Below are positions 23,770 to 33,601 of a stretch of DNA of 64,000 bases, piece after piece. Under the pieces are notes generated by a model that was not told where the DNA came from, made no database searches, and saw only the letters and a program-made list of their open reading frames with translations. Position 1 is the first letter of the stretch, and each line of letters begins with the position of its first letter. This DNA is from Immersiella caudata (taxonomy: Eukaryota; Ascomycota; Sordariomycetes; Sordariales; Lasiosphaeriaceae): assembly GCA_030512335.1 (NCBI GenBank), contig JAULSU010000005.1:1550001-1614000 (forward strand). The letters run 5' to 3'. A program made the translations under genes and the position numbers.

Positions 23770-25262
23770 TCAGAGGTACTTCTCCACGAAATCACCCTTG
23801 GCCGCAATGGTAGCGTAGAAGAGCTGCGTCTGGCCCGTGATGACCACGCGACCGTCGCTGGCGAACTGGAAGTTGGCGGCTGTGCGGCCCGTGTAGATCT
23901 TTCCGAGGAGTTTGCCAGAGGGGTTGTATACGTGCACGCCGTCGCCAACGCCGGCGTAGACGTTTCCTTTGCTGTCGCAGTGGACGCCTGAGTTTGTCAG
24001 TATATTTTTTCTCTCTTTTTTTTTTTTTGTCTTTTTTCTTTTTTCTTTTTTTTGGGGCAGGGTGGGTTGAAAAGGGCGGAACTCACCATCGGGAATGTTG
24101 GTATCGGTGAAAGCAAAGGTCTTGCGGTTCTCAAAGGTGCCGTCCTCGGCAACGGTGAAGCGGTAGCTGCACCAGTCAGCGCTCGCACGCAATTCGTTTT
24201 TGTTTTCAGAAAAATGGGCACTCACATGCTCGAGGGGTTCAACAACTCCAGACCATTCCTCCACATGCCCGTATCCGTCACGTACGCATACTTGCCGCCG
24301 GGAGAAAAGGTAATTCCATTCGGCATGATGAAACCGTCCGCGGCCACCGTCACGGCACCAGTGCGATCGTTGAAGCGGTAGACCTGGGTGGGCAGACCGG
24401 GAGCCGGACGGAAGTTGTTGGACTTGCCGTAGCTGGGGTCAGTGAAGTAGATGTCGAGGTTGCGGGGGTTGACGCTCAAGTCGTTGAGCGAGTTGAACTG
24501 GCGGCCGAAGAAGTTGTTGAGGAGCACGGTGGTGTTGTATGGCGGCTCGGGGTTCAGGACGGTGAGCACGGGCGGGATGTTGGGGCCGCTGCCGGAAGCG
24601 GCGATGATGATTTGGCCCTTGTATTGGTAGGCGCCTGGTTTTTGTCAGTTTTGATTTCTCATTTCTGAGATTGCAGGGGCTTACCGTTGGGGTTGGGAAC
24701 CTCGAAAGAGGCCTTGACTTCAGTCACGGTGACCTTCCCGACAGCATTGCGGGTGTTCTTGACGGCATCGGCCTCCTTGAGGGAGATCTTGTAGATGGCG
24801 GCCGACTTGTTCAGACCGGTGCCGGCGTCTGGAGCGCCAGCGTTCTGAACGAAGAACATCTCGTCCTTCTTCTTGTACCACACCACGGCCTCGTGGAAGA
24901 TGGGATCCTTGGCCGTCTGGGCCAGGATGGTGAAGGTGGGATTAGGGCCGATGATGTCAAGGAACTCCTCATCGTACACGTGGAACGGCTTCTCCTTGAG
25001 TGAGTCCGCGGTGAAGTTCAGGGGCGTCCACGGCGACTGAGCTGAATGTCAGAAACACTGATGCATTGGGTTTCCGCGAGAAACTTACGCTGCTGCCATT
25101 GAAGTCATCGGCGGGAAGAACCTTGGGGAGCACATTGAAGGCCTTTTGGTCAATCACTTGAGCCAAATCAGGCAGAGCGCGCTTCACAACCGGCGGTGCA
25201 ACAGCAGTGACACTGCTGGTGAGCAAGGCCGCGACGGCGGCAATCGAGCAAATGGAAGCCAT
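23770..25262 (-). CDS. Secreted SMP-30/gluconolactonase-like beta-propeller protein
   Basis: Five exons on the minus strand, 25089-25262, 24685-25036, 24635 side starting at 24634 down to 24226, 24087-24166 and 23770-23987, give 410 residues. All introns are GT-AG and 50-99 nt, and phases fit throughout (for example NGSS-SPWTPLNF, PNPNG-AYQYKG, PSSI-YRFTV, IPDG-VHCDSKG). A signal peptide starts the protein (MASICSIAAVAALLTSSVTA). The SMP-30/LRE-like propeller shows in NDLSVNPRNLDIYFTDPSYG, MPNGITFSPGGKYAYVTDTG and GVHCDSKGNVYAGVGDGVHV, which carry the usual metal-binding Asn and Asp positions. These enzymes hydrolyse sugar or other lactones; the natural substrate is not readable. Intron 4 has an unusually long T-rich tract (24004-24054). 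Start and gene structure are well supported. Confidence 0.88.
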
Positions 25263-26342
25263 TGCGATGTTGACGACAACAACAGTAGCAGCAAGACAAA
25301 CTCAACTCAAGAGGTCAACCGGTGGTGAAAAGTCGAAAAAAAAAAAACCAGGGAAACCCAAGGAAAATCTAGAAAAAAAAAGATCGACATGACGGGTTCC
25401 ACGCCCCGCTTTTTGAACGACTTGGGCCCGTGAGGGGTTCGTTCCCGCTGTCCGCTGCAGGAACAGGATGTAGCGTCGTATGGATGAACGAGGGCCGTAA
25501 TTATCCCCGCTCCATGACAGAACTCCGTTGGTATCGTTGTGTGCCGCGCCGGGGCAATCTGGCTGATCACAAAGCATTACCCGTACCGACTCACAGGCAC
25601 AGGTTCCACTAGTTACCACGCTCCTGGGCCAGGCCCAGGCTCGCGAACACCCGCATAAGACCGGACTGCCGGGACTGCTTGGTAAATTTTTCCACGATAG
25701 GTACCTACCAAATATCCCGGCGGACTGCCCCATCAGCCAGCAGCGACGGTGGCAGCAATTGTTGACATTTTGTTTTCCGGGCAATATTGCCGCCATGACA
25801 GATTATCCAGCCGAATAGCGCCATGGGTCTGGTTCGAGATTGGTTAGGCCGGGCGTGCGAGGTCCATGGTAAGCGTTGTACCCGGGCCGGCCAAGCGCAT
25901 TCCTGGTTCTCGCGTACGCGTCTCTAGCGAGATAACCAGGCTTCCAGCTTCGACGATCGCCCGTGGACCTCTGGATGCGGCATAGACCCACGCATTGAAG
26001 ATCCTACGGGCGGAGTGTTTTGCGGGGCAGGAGGAGCGGAGAGGCCTCATCGTGCCCGACTTGGAAGGTGAGTAAGTCGTCGGCAGTGACGGGAACCGTT
26101 CGCGGGTGCTGCGATTGCGGAGAAAGAAGGGTGTTTCAGGATCGACAGCAATATTGCGGGTGCTCGGTTGGGGAAGAAAACAATTGCAGGAAAAGCTGCA
26201 ACGCTGCACACGCAAAACTTTGATAGGAAACTAGCTGCACGCCCCAACAGAGGAAGCGATTCGACAACAATGTAGGCGGGAAGATGTTAGGTGATGTTGA
26301 AAAAAAGGTTGCGGCTTCCCCTCTTCTAGTCTAGCGCCCACA
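25263..26342. other. Intergenic, upstream of the lactonase-like gene
   Basis: About 1.1 kb with no supported gene. An A-rich patch lies at 25331-25381. The rest has only short overlapping frames. It marks the change from the conserved left part to the accessory, decayed part of the window. Confidence 0.45.
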
Positions 26343-27521
26343 ATGGCGGTGAACCCACGCATCGATAGCGATAAAGATTCGAAATGGAGCATCTTCTTTT
26401 GTCGTGGACAATCAGCTGGTTCAATTGAAACAATGCGACAAAAGGCATCACTCGGGGTGAGGGAATACAGTAATTTTTGCGAGCCGGATTATGAGGGTGA
26501 TTGGAAACCCGTGAGTTCTTTGCCCCTTCGGGAGTCGCTGCGAAAACTCACCGAGCAACAGAGCTCAGACGAATCCGAGTCCCGAACCTGATGCAGGAGC
26601 ACCGGCAGCAAGCGGCGCAAGGGGCCTCGGCGGGGACCATACCACGAAGAAACGGAGAAGGAGGAGCGAAATGTAGAGAGCGAGGCGAAGGAAGACCCCA
26701 AGCCTGAAGAGACAGCGGATAACAAACTTGAGAAACCTCGCGACAATGAAGCCAGTGGAAATGCTGAGGGGAAAGAAATCGAAGACGACTACGATTCATA
26801 ATTCTCCAGCTACTACGGCAATAACGATGAGAACGTCAGCGAGGAATCCGTTGAGTCCCCTCGCTACAGCGCTGACGGGCTCGTCCCCATGTTGGAAGAC
26901 TACTACCGCTTCCTTGCCACCCTCCATTATGACCCAAGCCTCCTCCGAATCCCAGGAGCAAAACCGCTACGGCACTTCAAGGACACGGCCATGATGTGGG
27001 TGATACAAGAGCAGACAGGAAACTATCATCTGGACGACTTTGCGGATGGAGTCCTACACCGACTTCCTTACTTCGTCAGGGGCGGCGACACCACATTCGG
27101 CTACAAATCACTGCTCATCGACTGGACATGCGGACTATCCGAGTTCGTGAGCGAGTTCGAAAACCGCATGATCAAAGTGCTGTCTGACATGATAGACATC
27201 GCAATCAAGTGGGACGACATGGAGCGATGGCAACACGCCCTCGCCATCTCGCACCCCTACGAGAGCGACGGCGACATGTTCCTCCTCGACACCCTGCGGA
27301 GCGAGATTATCTATATCAGTGGCCATGCGTCTGTGGGAGGAAGCATCACGTTCCATGACGTCGCCGAGTTCTTTAAGATTAAGAAGGAAGAGTATCGGAG
27401 CCTGGCCCGGATCCCTTGTCCCGGCCGTCCGACTATGCACGTTAAACATATTCCGGAGTGCGAGGGACACCACTGCGAATTACACCAAAGATCCATCAAT
27501 AATACAGAGAGTCCTGCATGA
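26343..27521 (+). pseudogene. Hypothetical fungal gene with two in-frame stops
   Basis: One reading frame stays open in three blocks from the Met at 26343 to 27521, interrupted only by TGA (26589-26591) and TAA (26799-26801). The blocks read as a coherent protein of about 390 residues: an N-terminal part (MAVNPRIDSDKDSKWSIFFC), a very charged E/K-rich middle (EETEKEERNVESEAKEDPKP), and a folded-looking C-terminal domain (DYYRFLATLHYDPSLLRIPG, DMERWQHALAISHPYESDGD). Both stops could come from C-to-T changes (CGA to TGA, CAA to TAA). A GTGAGT donor exists at 26511, but no acceptor restores frame. If expressed, a shorter product could start at the Met at 26889. I do not recognise the family. Confidence 0.55.
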
Positions 27522-27648
27522 TATGGTCTAGTACCCAAACATATCCTCCCTCGCATCGATATGGGTTCCTGCCTGCCCACTATCGTTGCCATCGGCGTTC
27601 CCCATAATTCTATCCCGAGAGCTCCCTGACCGCTCAAGCGGCCCACAA

Positions 27649-28435
27649 CTACCAGTCCTGGCAGTATTGAAGATCCACGATCCGTCTCTTGGAATTGATC
27701 TCCACAATGTCCGGAGCCTCGACACAAAACGCCATCCCGTAATACTCAAAGAGTTCGTGTAGGTAGCTCTCGGCAGATGTGTGCTCACTCTCCTCGGAAT
27801 CTTCATCTGGTTCGTTTCCTTCCTCAGCCCCGCCACAAAAGGTGTACATGTGTTCCGACAGACAAGCTCTCATTGAACTTTCGGACTTAATGGCGTCCCA
27901 CTTGTGAGGCCGCAATCTAACCTCCGTAACCTTGGCTCGTTGTTTTGAGAAGGGGAGGCAGTTGCATCAACGCCGTTAGCACTCCTCGTTGTAGAATGGA
28001 AAGGCGCTTCACGCAGCTTGCGTCATCCTGGAATTTGGGCGCGAAGGTTCCATTTGGCTTTTCAGGCCATCTCGGGATAGGAAGGAGCATTTGTGGGTAG
28101 CTATACTCGTGCCCATACTCGCCAATTTCCAAGATCTCCAGGGTCGAAGGGAGTTCGCTCAAGATATCACCGGGTCCATGGTTCTCGACGAATTCCCCCG
28201 GCTGGTGTAATTGTCTGGGAAGAAACTGGGCCAATGGCGGCAGCCAAAGGGCGGCCCTTGTCCATCTTGACGAGATAATATCCGCAAGTGCTCGAAATCA
28301 GGTATCTTCGTGATGCTTCCGCTTCGTCAGCTCGGCGGGCGGTCCGATCAGTCGCAAAGATTGTTTCTTCTCGTCGCAAGCACCACGGAAGCGTGTCGCC
28401 TCGATGCGCAGCCGCTCCACGATTGACGCATCCAT
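27649..28435 (-). pseudogene. Truncated, broken copy of the F-box-like family (copy 1)
   Basis: This holds only the C-terminal third of the family seen intact at 53704-56129. The frame from the Met at 28435 reads through an in-frame TGA (28298-28300) into LPSTLEILEIGEYGHEYSYP and DDASCVKRLSILQRGVLTAL, then a frameshift near 27915-27925 leads to LRPHKWDAIKSESSMRACL and a C-terminal piece ending at 27649. Matching text in the intact copy is LPRQLETLRIVDWYHEYSEP and DDQDCVKRLSALQNAVMAAF. No F-box remains. It is a dead fragment next to the two-stop pseudogene. Confidence 0.7.
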
Positions 28436-29438
28436 GGTGATAAACGGCTGTTCACAAGAGGAGGTCTAATGCCGCTCTAGGCAACGTCAGCCAACCGGTT
28501 GGCCGAGAAAATCTGGCACCGAGAGCCCTCACCTTCCGCGAGGTTCATAAACTTTTTACCCAGCCTTACGGTAAGGGCCTGGGAAGATCCTTGATGTCGG
28601 AAACGGCGGCGATAGCGGATCGCGCCTCCGCTAGCCCAGCCGCGCGGTAGTGCGATGTAAAACTGGAAGCAGTCGAGATGCGGAGGCCTGGGGGAGGGGA
28701 GAGTATCGCAACCAAGCCATCAAGAGGCTGAGTTGCAACTCGGAATTTAGTAGTGCGATAGAGGCAAAGATAAGGCAAGCGAGCGCCGCGTTGGAACTGA
28801 AGTGCTCTGTTGACGAGGCAATTGGGGGTGGACCTGATGACTGGAGTCGGAGGCGCGCCTGCCCGGTATTCCATCCCAACTCGTGCTCCAGTTGTAGCAG
28901 CACTCGCGGCGCTCTCTTACGTCAGAAGATATCGTAAGCGACGCGTGCTTCCCGAAAAGAAACTCAGATGCGAGATAAACAGGCGTCGAGGAAGCCCGGT
29001 TTAAAGTAAGGGAACTTGAAGCGAGCACAGGTACTCAACAGAAGATTCCACCGGAGGCGCTACTCCAGACATTGATCTACCAAAACACGAAATTTGCTTG
29101 CTCAAAGGAAAACCGCGGTTGAGAAGTTTGCTGGTCTGGTCAACGAGGAAGGAAGAGAAGGTGCAAGGTGAGACATGCTGCTGGTGCGCAACGTCGAAGT
29201 GGGGTAGATCCAGTTCATCCGATCACGATAATCGAGGACGCGATAACCGAAGACGAGCCAGCCACCCGACCATTGCTCGGTGTTGGTGCTGACCAGGGGA
29301 AGAGTCTGTCTTGCCTCTGGCCCTATCAGCGTTGCGTTGGGGGCAACTGGAAATACAAACTTGATGGCGTTAGAGGTAGGGACTCGGAGCCACCAAGATA
29401 GAACAACACTCCCCTCCCCGTTCTTGTTCAACTGGATC
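28436..29438. other. Intergenic between F-box copies 1 and 2
   Basis: About 1 kb with short frames on both strands. A plus-strand stretch near 28740-29100 reads as weakly protein-like (EAKIRQASAALELKCSVDEA, then PPEALLQTLIYQNTKFACS in another frame) and may be an old coding relic, but no gene can be built. Confidence 0.4.
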
Positions 29439-31571
29439 CTACGTGCGGTTACAGCTGAGACGGTACTTGACGTCCGCCAGATTCTTGGAGAAAACCTTTC
29501 TCCTCTTGGTCTTGAACTCAAAGTCAATACCCAGCTCCTTGTACAGGTTGACGATACGGGACTCCTGTGTGATCTTGCTCTTTTTAGCCTTTCTTCTTGC
29601 TTTCTTAGAGGTCCCCTCGCCATTGTCTGGTTCGAATGGTGTATGCAGAAAGCCCACCATCAGATCCTGTACGTCCGCCGCGTTCCATCTGAAAACCAGG
29701 AATACTACTCTCTTGATCTTGGCTTGTCGTTTAAGGAGTGGCGCTAGCGTTATCATGGCTTCGACCGTGGCTCTCTGGATAGCGGCAAGCCGCTCGAGGC
29801 AGTCTTCTTTATTTGACTTGCCCTTACGCAGCTCGGACGGGTCGTCTCCAACATTGCCCTGGACGGGCAAGAGGTTTCGGGGATCGGAATATTGGGACCA
29901 CCAATCTCCAATTATCAGTGTTTCAAGGTTGGCCGGAAGGCTCCGGATGATTTGGCCAAGGCTTTCGGCCTCAACAGCCTGACCAAACACAGCTTGACCT
30001 GGCACGGCTTGGCCAAGCACCAGGGGAATGAAATTCTGCCCGCCAAAGACCCGCCCCAGGTTCGTCAACGGACCGAACAAGCCTTCCATCGTTATCTCCA
30101 ACTCCTGAAGACACCTCAAACCCTGCAGGCACCGAAATCTCCCGTATCTGCCGTATACTGACAGTGTTTCCTTCTCCGAAATGCAAAGCCGTAGAGCAAG
30201 ACGCCGGATGTTAGGGAAGTACTTTTCCCCAGGGTCACCAAAATACAAAGCAAGCTCACGGGCATGCGCGCCCATGTTGCTAATCCGCCCTGAACTTCTC
30301 AGACAGAGACTCTCGACATTTCCCATTTGTCTGAGTAAGCTGCGGAAAAGCGACCCGAATGGAGTGGCCCGGAAGTTTTGGTAGTGGAGCGTGAGACTCT
30401 TTCTCCTGAGAGCGAGGGCGCTAGTCCAGCTGGGTTGGATGTGTTGCAAGGCGCGTGAAAGGTTGAAGCTCGAAGTGAAGTTAAGTCCTGTTGGCGCGTC
30501 CCTGACACGAACCGTGGCAGCTCGAAGGCTGTCGAGATGCTCGCAAAGCCCTGCTCCACCGCTTTTGATAGTAGGAATTCTTTTTAACCCATCGAGGTAA
30601 CCGAGCGCGTTGAGATGAGTGGTGCCGGCTACGGTTTTGAGGTGCTCCGGGCTGAGTATGTCGGGTGGGTCCAATGACCCAAATCCGTAGCGCTGGCGGA
30701 GTGTCGCGTGCTCGATAGCCTCGAAGTGAGGTACTACTTCGAGGAGGAAGATAGAATCTAGGCCGGTGGTGCCATCGTCGTACTCGACGGCAACTTCCCG
30801 AAGAAAGGGGGGTGGCCAGTAGGGCTCGGTTCGAAGTCGCGACGAGGTCGGGAGGGTTGGGCAGGCGTTGAAAGAAGTATCGGTAGTGCCATGTAGCTGG
30901 CCGAGGGGGTTGGGAAAAGGCCAGGTTCCGCCGTCTAGTAGCCACTTCCCCATAGTCGAGGGGGGTTCTTGGTCATCATTCTGCGGCCTCCCGCGGTGTT
31001 CAGGAAGAAGGATTCCAAACTCCTCGATGCAATTTGTGAGACCTAGGAGCGAGGCCAGGAGAAATCCGGCGAACTCCGCGCGCATACCAGGCTTAGAGGT
31101 GGGCCAGTTCTCAGGTAGGTGCGTCAGGAGAATCGGTGAGGATGGAGGATAATCGAAACCATTGTTTGCTGCGAGACACCGTGGTAGGACAGACCACCAT
31201 GCGTTCCACACCTCATCGAAGTTCTCCGGACGCAGGTCGATTGTGGAGTTCAGGTGCCGTACCAGTGGACCGAGTGAAGGGTTTTGCGCCAGTTGTACGA
31301 TGAGAGAACAAAGACTGGACGGCTTCTTCAGAAAGATGTTGCGGTAAAGCAAAGGCCCCGCGATACCTCGGAATCGTCGACTGGTCAAGCTGAGGTTGAC
31401 AATGCTTTGCCTCTTCTCAAAGAACCGGCACCATTTGCCTTGCTCTCGATTGCGGATGAAAGAATCGTCCGTTTCGGAGGCGGTGACAGGCTCGGGGACC
31501 AAGAATTCTGCAATTCGCAGCAAAATCTCGTTGGGGAGGGAGTGAATGCTGGTCGGGTCGTCGAGTCGCAT
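29439..31571 (-). CDS. F-box-like protein (copy 2), N-terminus possibly cut by an in-frame TAG
   Basis: An open frame of 710 residues from the Met at 31571. The F-box-like motif is at the very start (SLPNEILLRIAEFLVPEPV), followed by a long leucine-rich helical region with family text shared with the copies at 33602 and 53704 (PLLYRNIFL, DGLKRIPTI, EITMEGLFGPLTNLGRVFGG, APLLKRQAKIKRVVFLVFRW). F-box proteins link substrates to SCF ubiquitin ligases through Skp1. A small repeat (GQAVPGQAVFGQAV) sits before the C-terminal part. Directly upstream the same frame is open for 94 codons from a Met at 31859 and ends with TAG at 31575-31577, only one codon before the present start. The upstream part resembles the N-terminus of the intact copy (PKRRRI near PKKRKI; ADIEDMTR near ADIEDIAD). 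The gene may thus have lost its first 95 residues by a CAG-to-TAG change. Confidence 0.75.
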   Translation of the reverse strand: MRLDDPTSIHSLPNEILLRIAEFLVPEPVTASETDDSFIRNREQGKWCRFFEKRQSIVNLSLTSRRFRGIAGPLLYRNIFLKKPSSLCSLIVQLAQNPSLGPLVRHLNSTIDLRPENFDEVWNAWWSVLPRCLAANNGFDYPPSSPILLTHLPENWPTSKPGMRAEFAGFLLASLLGLTNCIEEFGILLPEHRGRPQNDDQEPPSTMGKWLLDGGTWPFPNPLGQLHGTTDTSFNACPTLPTSSRLRTEPYWPPPFLREVAVEYDDGTTGLDSIFLLEVVPHFEAIEHATLRQRYGFGSLDPPDILSPEHLKTVAGTTHLNALGYLDGLKRIPTIKSGGAGLCEHLDSLRAATVRVRDAPTGLNFTSSFNLSRALQHIQPSWTSALALRRKSLTLHYQNFRATPFGSLFRSLLRQMGNVESLCLRSSGRISNMGAHARELALYFGDPGEKYFPNIRRLALRLCISEKETLSVYGRYGRFRCLQGLRCLQELEITMEGLFGPLTNLGRVFGGQNFIPLVLGQAVPGQAVFGQAVEAESLGQIIRSLPANLETLIIGDWWSQYSDPRNLLPVQGNVGDDPSELRKGKSNKEDCLERLAAIQRATVEAMITLAPLLKRQAKIKRVVFLVFRWNAADVQDLMVGFLHTPFEPDNGEGTSKKARRKAKKSKITQESRIVNLYKELGIDFEFKTKRRKVFSKNLADVKYRLSCNRT

Positions 31572-31859
31572 GTTCTAGCCAAACGCGCGCGTCATGTCCT
31601 CAATGTCCGCCTCCAGATTGAGCTCGCTTCGGTGGATGCTGACATAGTTTCCGAGTCCTTGGAATTTGCGTCGTGGGTATGTTGGCGATGGAAGGCGCCG
31701 CGGCCGGAGCAGGACTTGAGCGAGGCGAATGCGTCGCCGCTTGGGGGGATGTTCGCGATCTCCAAGAGAATCATCCTCGTGGTGACGTTTGACCGTCGCA
31801 GTAACTCGGTTCTTGCGCGATGCGCTGGGGCATTGCAATGACGAATTTTGCAAGGCCAT
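31572..31859 (-). other. In-frame upstream coding relic of F-box copy 2
   Basis: 94 codons from the Met at 31859 (MALQNSSLQCPSASRKNRVT) in the same frame as the F-box gene, ending at TAG 31575-31577. It carries a basic nuclear-signal-like stretch (PPKRRRIRL) and an ADIEDMTR segment that matches the pre-F-box region of the intact paralogue. It is best read as the original N-terminus, now separated by a stop, though a true upstream ORF cannot be excluded. Confidence 0.55.
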
Positions 31860-33601
31860 GATGTCGAAGACGTCAAACGCGGATGCTCAGCGGCAGGGAA
31901 TCGTGACAACTTGAGCTGCGACCGATGCGGCTGGCGGCAGAAATAGTGGGTTGGTGAGAGAGGTGTTTGGGAGGGCGATCCAGCTTGCTGACGAGACATG
32001 TATTCTCCTTATCGATCGTGCATAAGAATCCCCTGCAATGCAGAAAAAATATGTCGTCGAAGGTGAAGCTGGTGTGGTGCAGGAGGGAGAAGAGTGAGGC
32101 TGCGCTGCACGACGGTGGTGTTTTTTGTTGACAACCGAGGCGGGGTGGATCCGATCGCGAGAATCAAAGACGCGTCGGCCATATGACCACTGCTTGTCGC
32201 CGCGGACGCGTGAAGCATTTCGTCCGATCTCTGTTGCGCTCAGGTTGACAGGTGACGGTCGGCCGGCACTGTGGGAAGCCTCCACGGTCGAGAGGCGCTT
32301 CTTGGGGCAGGAGCGAGGCGAAAGGGCGTCAGGTTCAAGGGGAGGCTTGCGAGGGCGAAATTTGGTACTGTTTCATCGGCGGGAAATAAATGTTACATAC
32401 AAGCAAAACCCAACAGGTTCGTATAAAGTTTCAGGTGCAAGAGGTGCGCACTTATCATCCCTTTGTGTCTTTATGTTTCATCATGATGGTCACAATACCA
32501 GCCAGGCATTGTTGCCTCAACGAACACCCTTTGGGTAACAACAAAGACCAGAGCCCGGCATTGGAAAACACGCCGATTACTAAACTGCAGAAAAAGACAT
32601 CTCACAGGTAGTCACGGCCTTTTGCCACAAAGCCATTTCTCAACCACACTATACTCCTCCCACGCCGTGCTTACTCAAGGACAAACGATCCGCGCAGTCC
32701 GGTCGGTGTAGCATCACATTCGACCACAATAGCATGCCGGTGGCCATGAACCGGAAAGAAAAGTAGACTGCTAGTGGTTATTTGCCAGGATGACAAACAA
32801 GAAGTTGAACTTGGCAAGCAACGTTAGTTCTGCACTGCCGCCTGGCAGGCTGTTTTCCAGGTTTGTCACGGACGCCAGGCGGCTAGCTGAGCTATCTGTT
32901 GCGAGATAGAGATTTCGGGATACATGACGCGTCCTGGTGGGCGTTTGGATTGGAATTGATGATTGACACTGAAACTCGTGGTAAGATCGTCCCTTGCTTT
33001 GACATCCTCGAGCTCACGGAGGCTGCCCGTGCAGGCCCTCGCTCCTTCCCAACCCTCAGTAAATCATGGACGAGGGACGTGGCCGGGTGTGGATTGGCAC
33101 TGTGGCAAGAAATTGACGGTCAAGAACATGTTGGACCGATCTGGCTCTCAGCAGTCTGTCGCTCTCCCAGCGATGGGAACCGTGTCTGGAGTCGCTGTTT
33201 CATTTTGCGCGGCCCAAATGTCGCGGTCGTCGTCGCTTGGGCAAGGACCGACGGTGGGCAGTGAATTGGGGATTTGCATCTTGGCAAGTTCGGATGATCA
33301 GCTGCCAGAACTGGCCACTGGCTATAGTTGCAGATTCGCGCGGCTGCAACAAATCTTGCTTCCTCTTCCTCTTCTCACCTTTGCTGACTTTTCCAAGCGC
33401 ACAGCGAAATTCGTTCTCGCGCAAAATCATCACGAATATTCGAGGCGCTCTTTGCTGTTCTCTCCCTCATTGCTGCCAAAGTCAATCCCCGTCGATCGAT
33501 CAACAAGCGCGGCACCCCAGACTTTATTCCCCGATACGGCTGCCGCAACACGGAAATAACCATTGCGCACAACGTCAAAGAGTTCTGCCATTATCAAGGA
33601 A
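31860..33601. other. Intergenic between divergent F-box copies 2 and 3
   Basis: About 1.7 kb between two divergent family members. Only short, overlapping frames occur and no repeat family or RNA gene is recognised. Both promoters must lie here. Confidence 0.45.

Noticed and set aside
26511..26608. Intron with GTGAGT donor to remove the TGA at 26589
   Set aside because: No acceptor between 26596 and 26612 restores the downstream frame, so the stop is treated as real.
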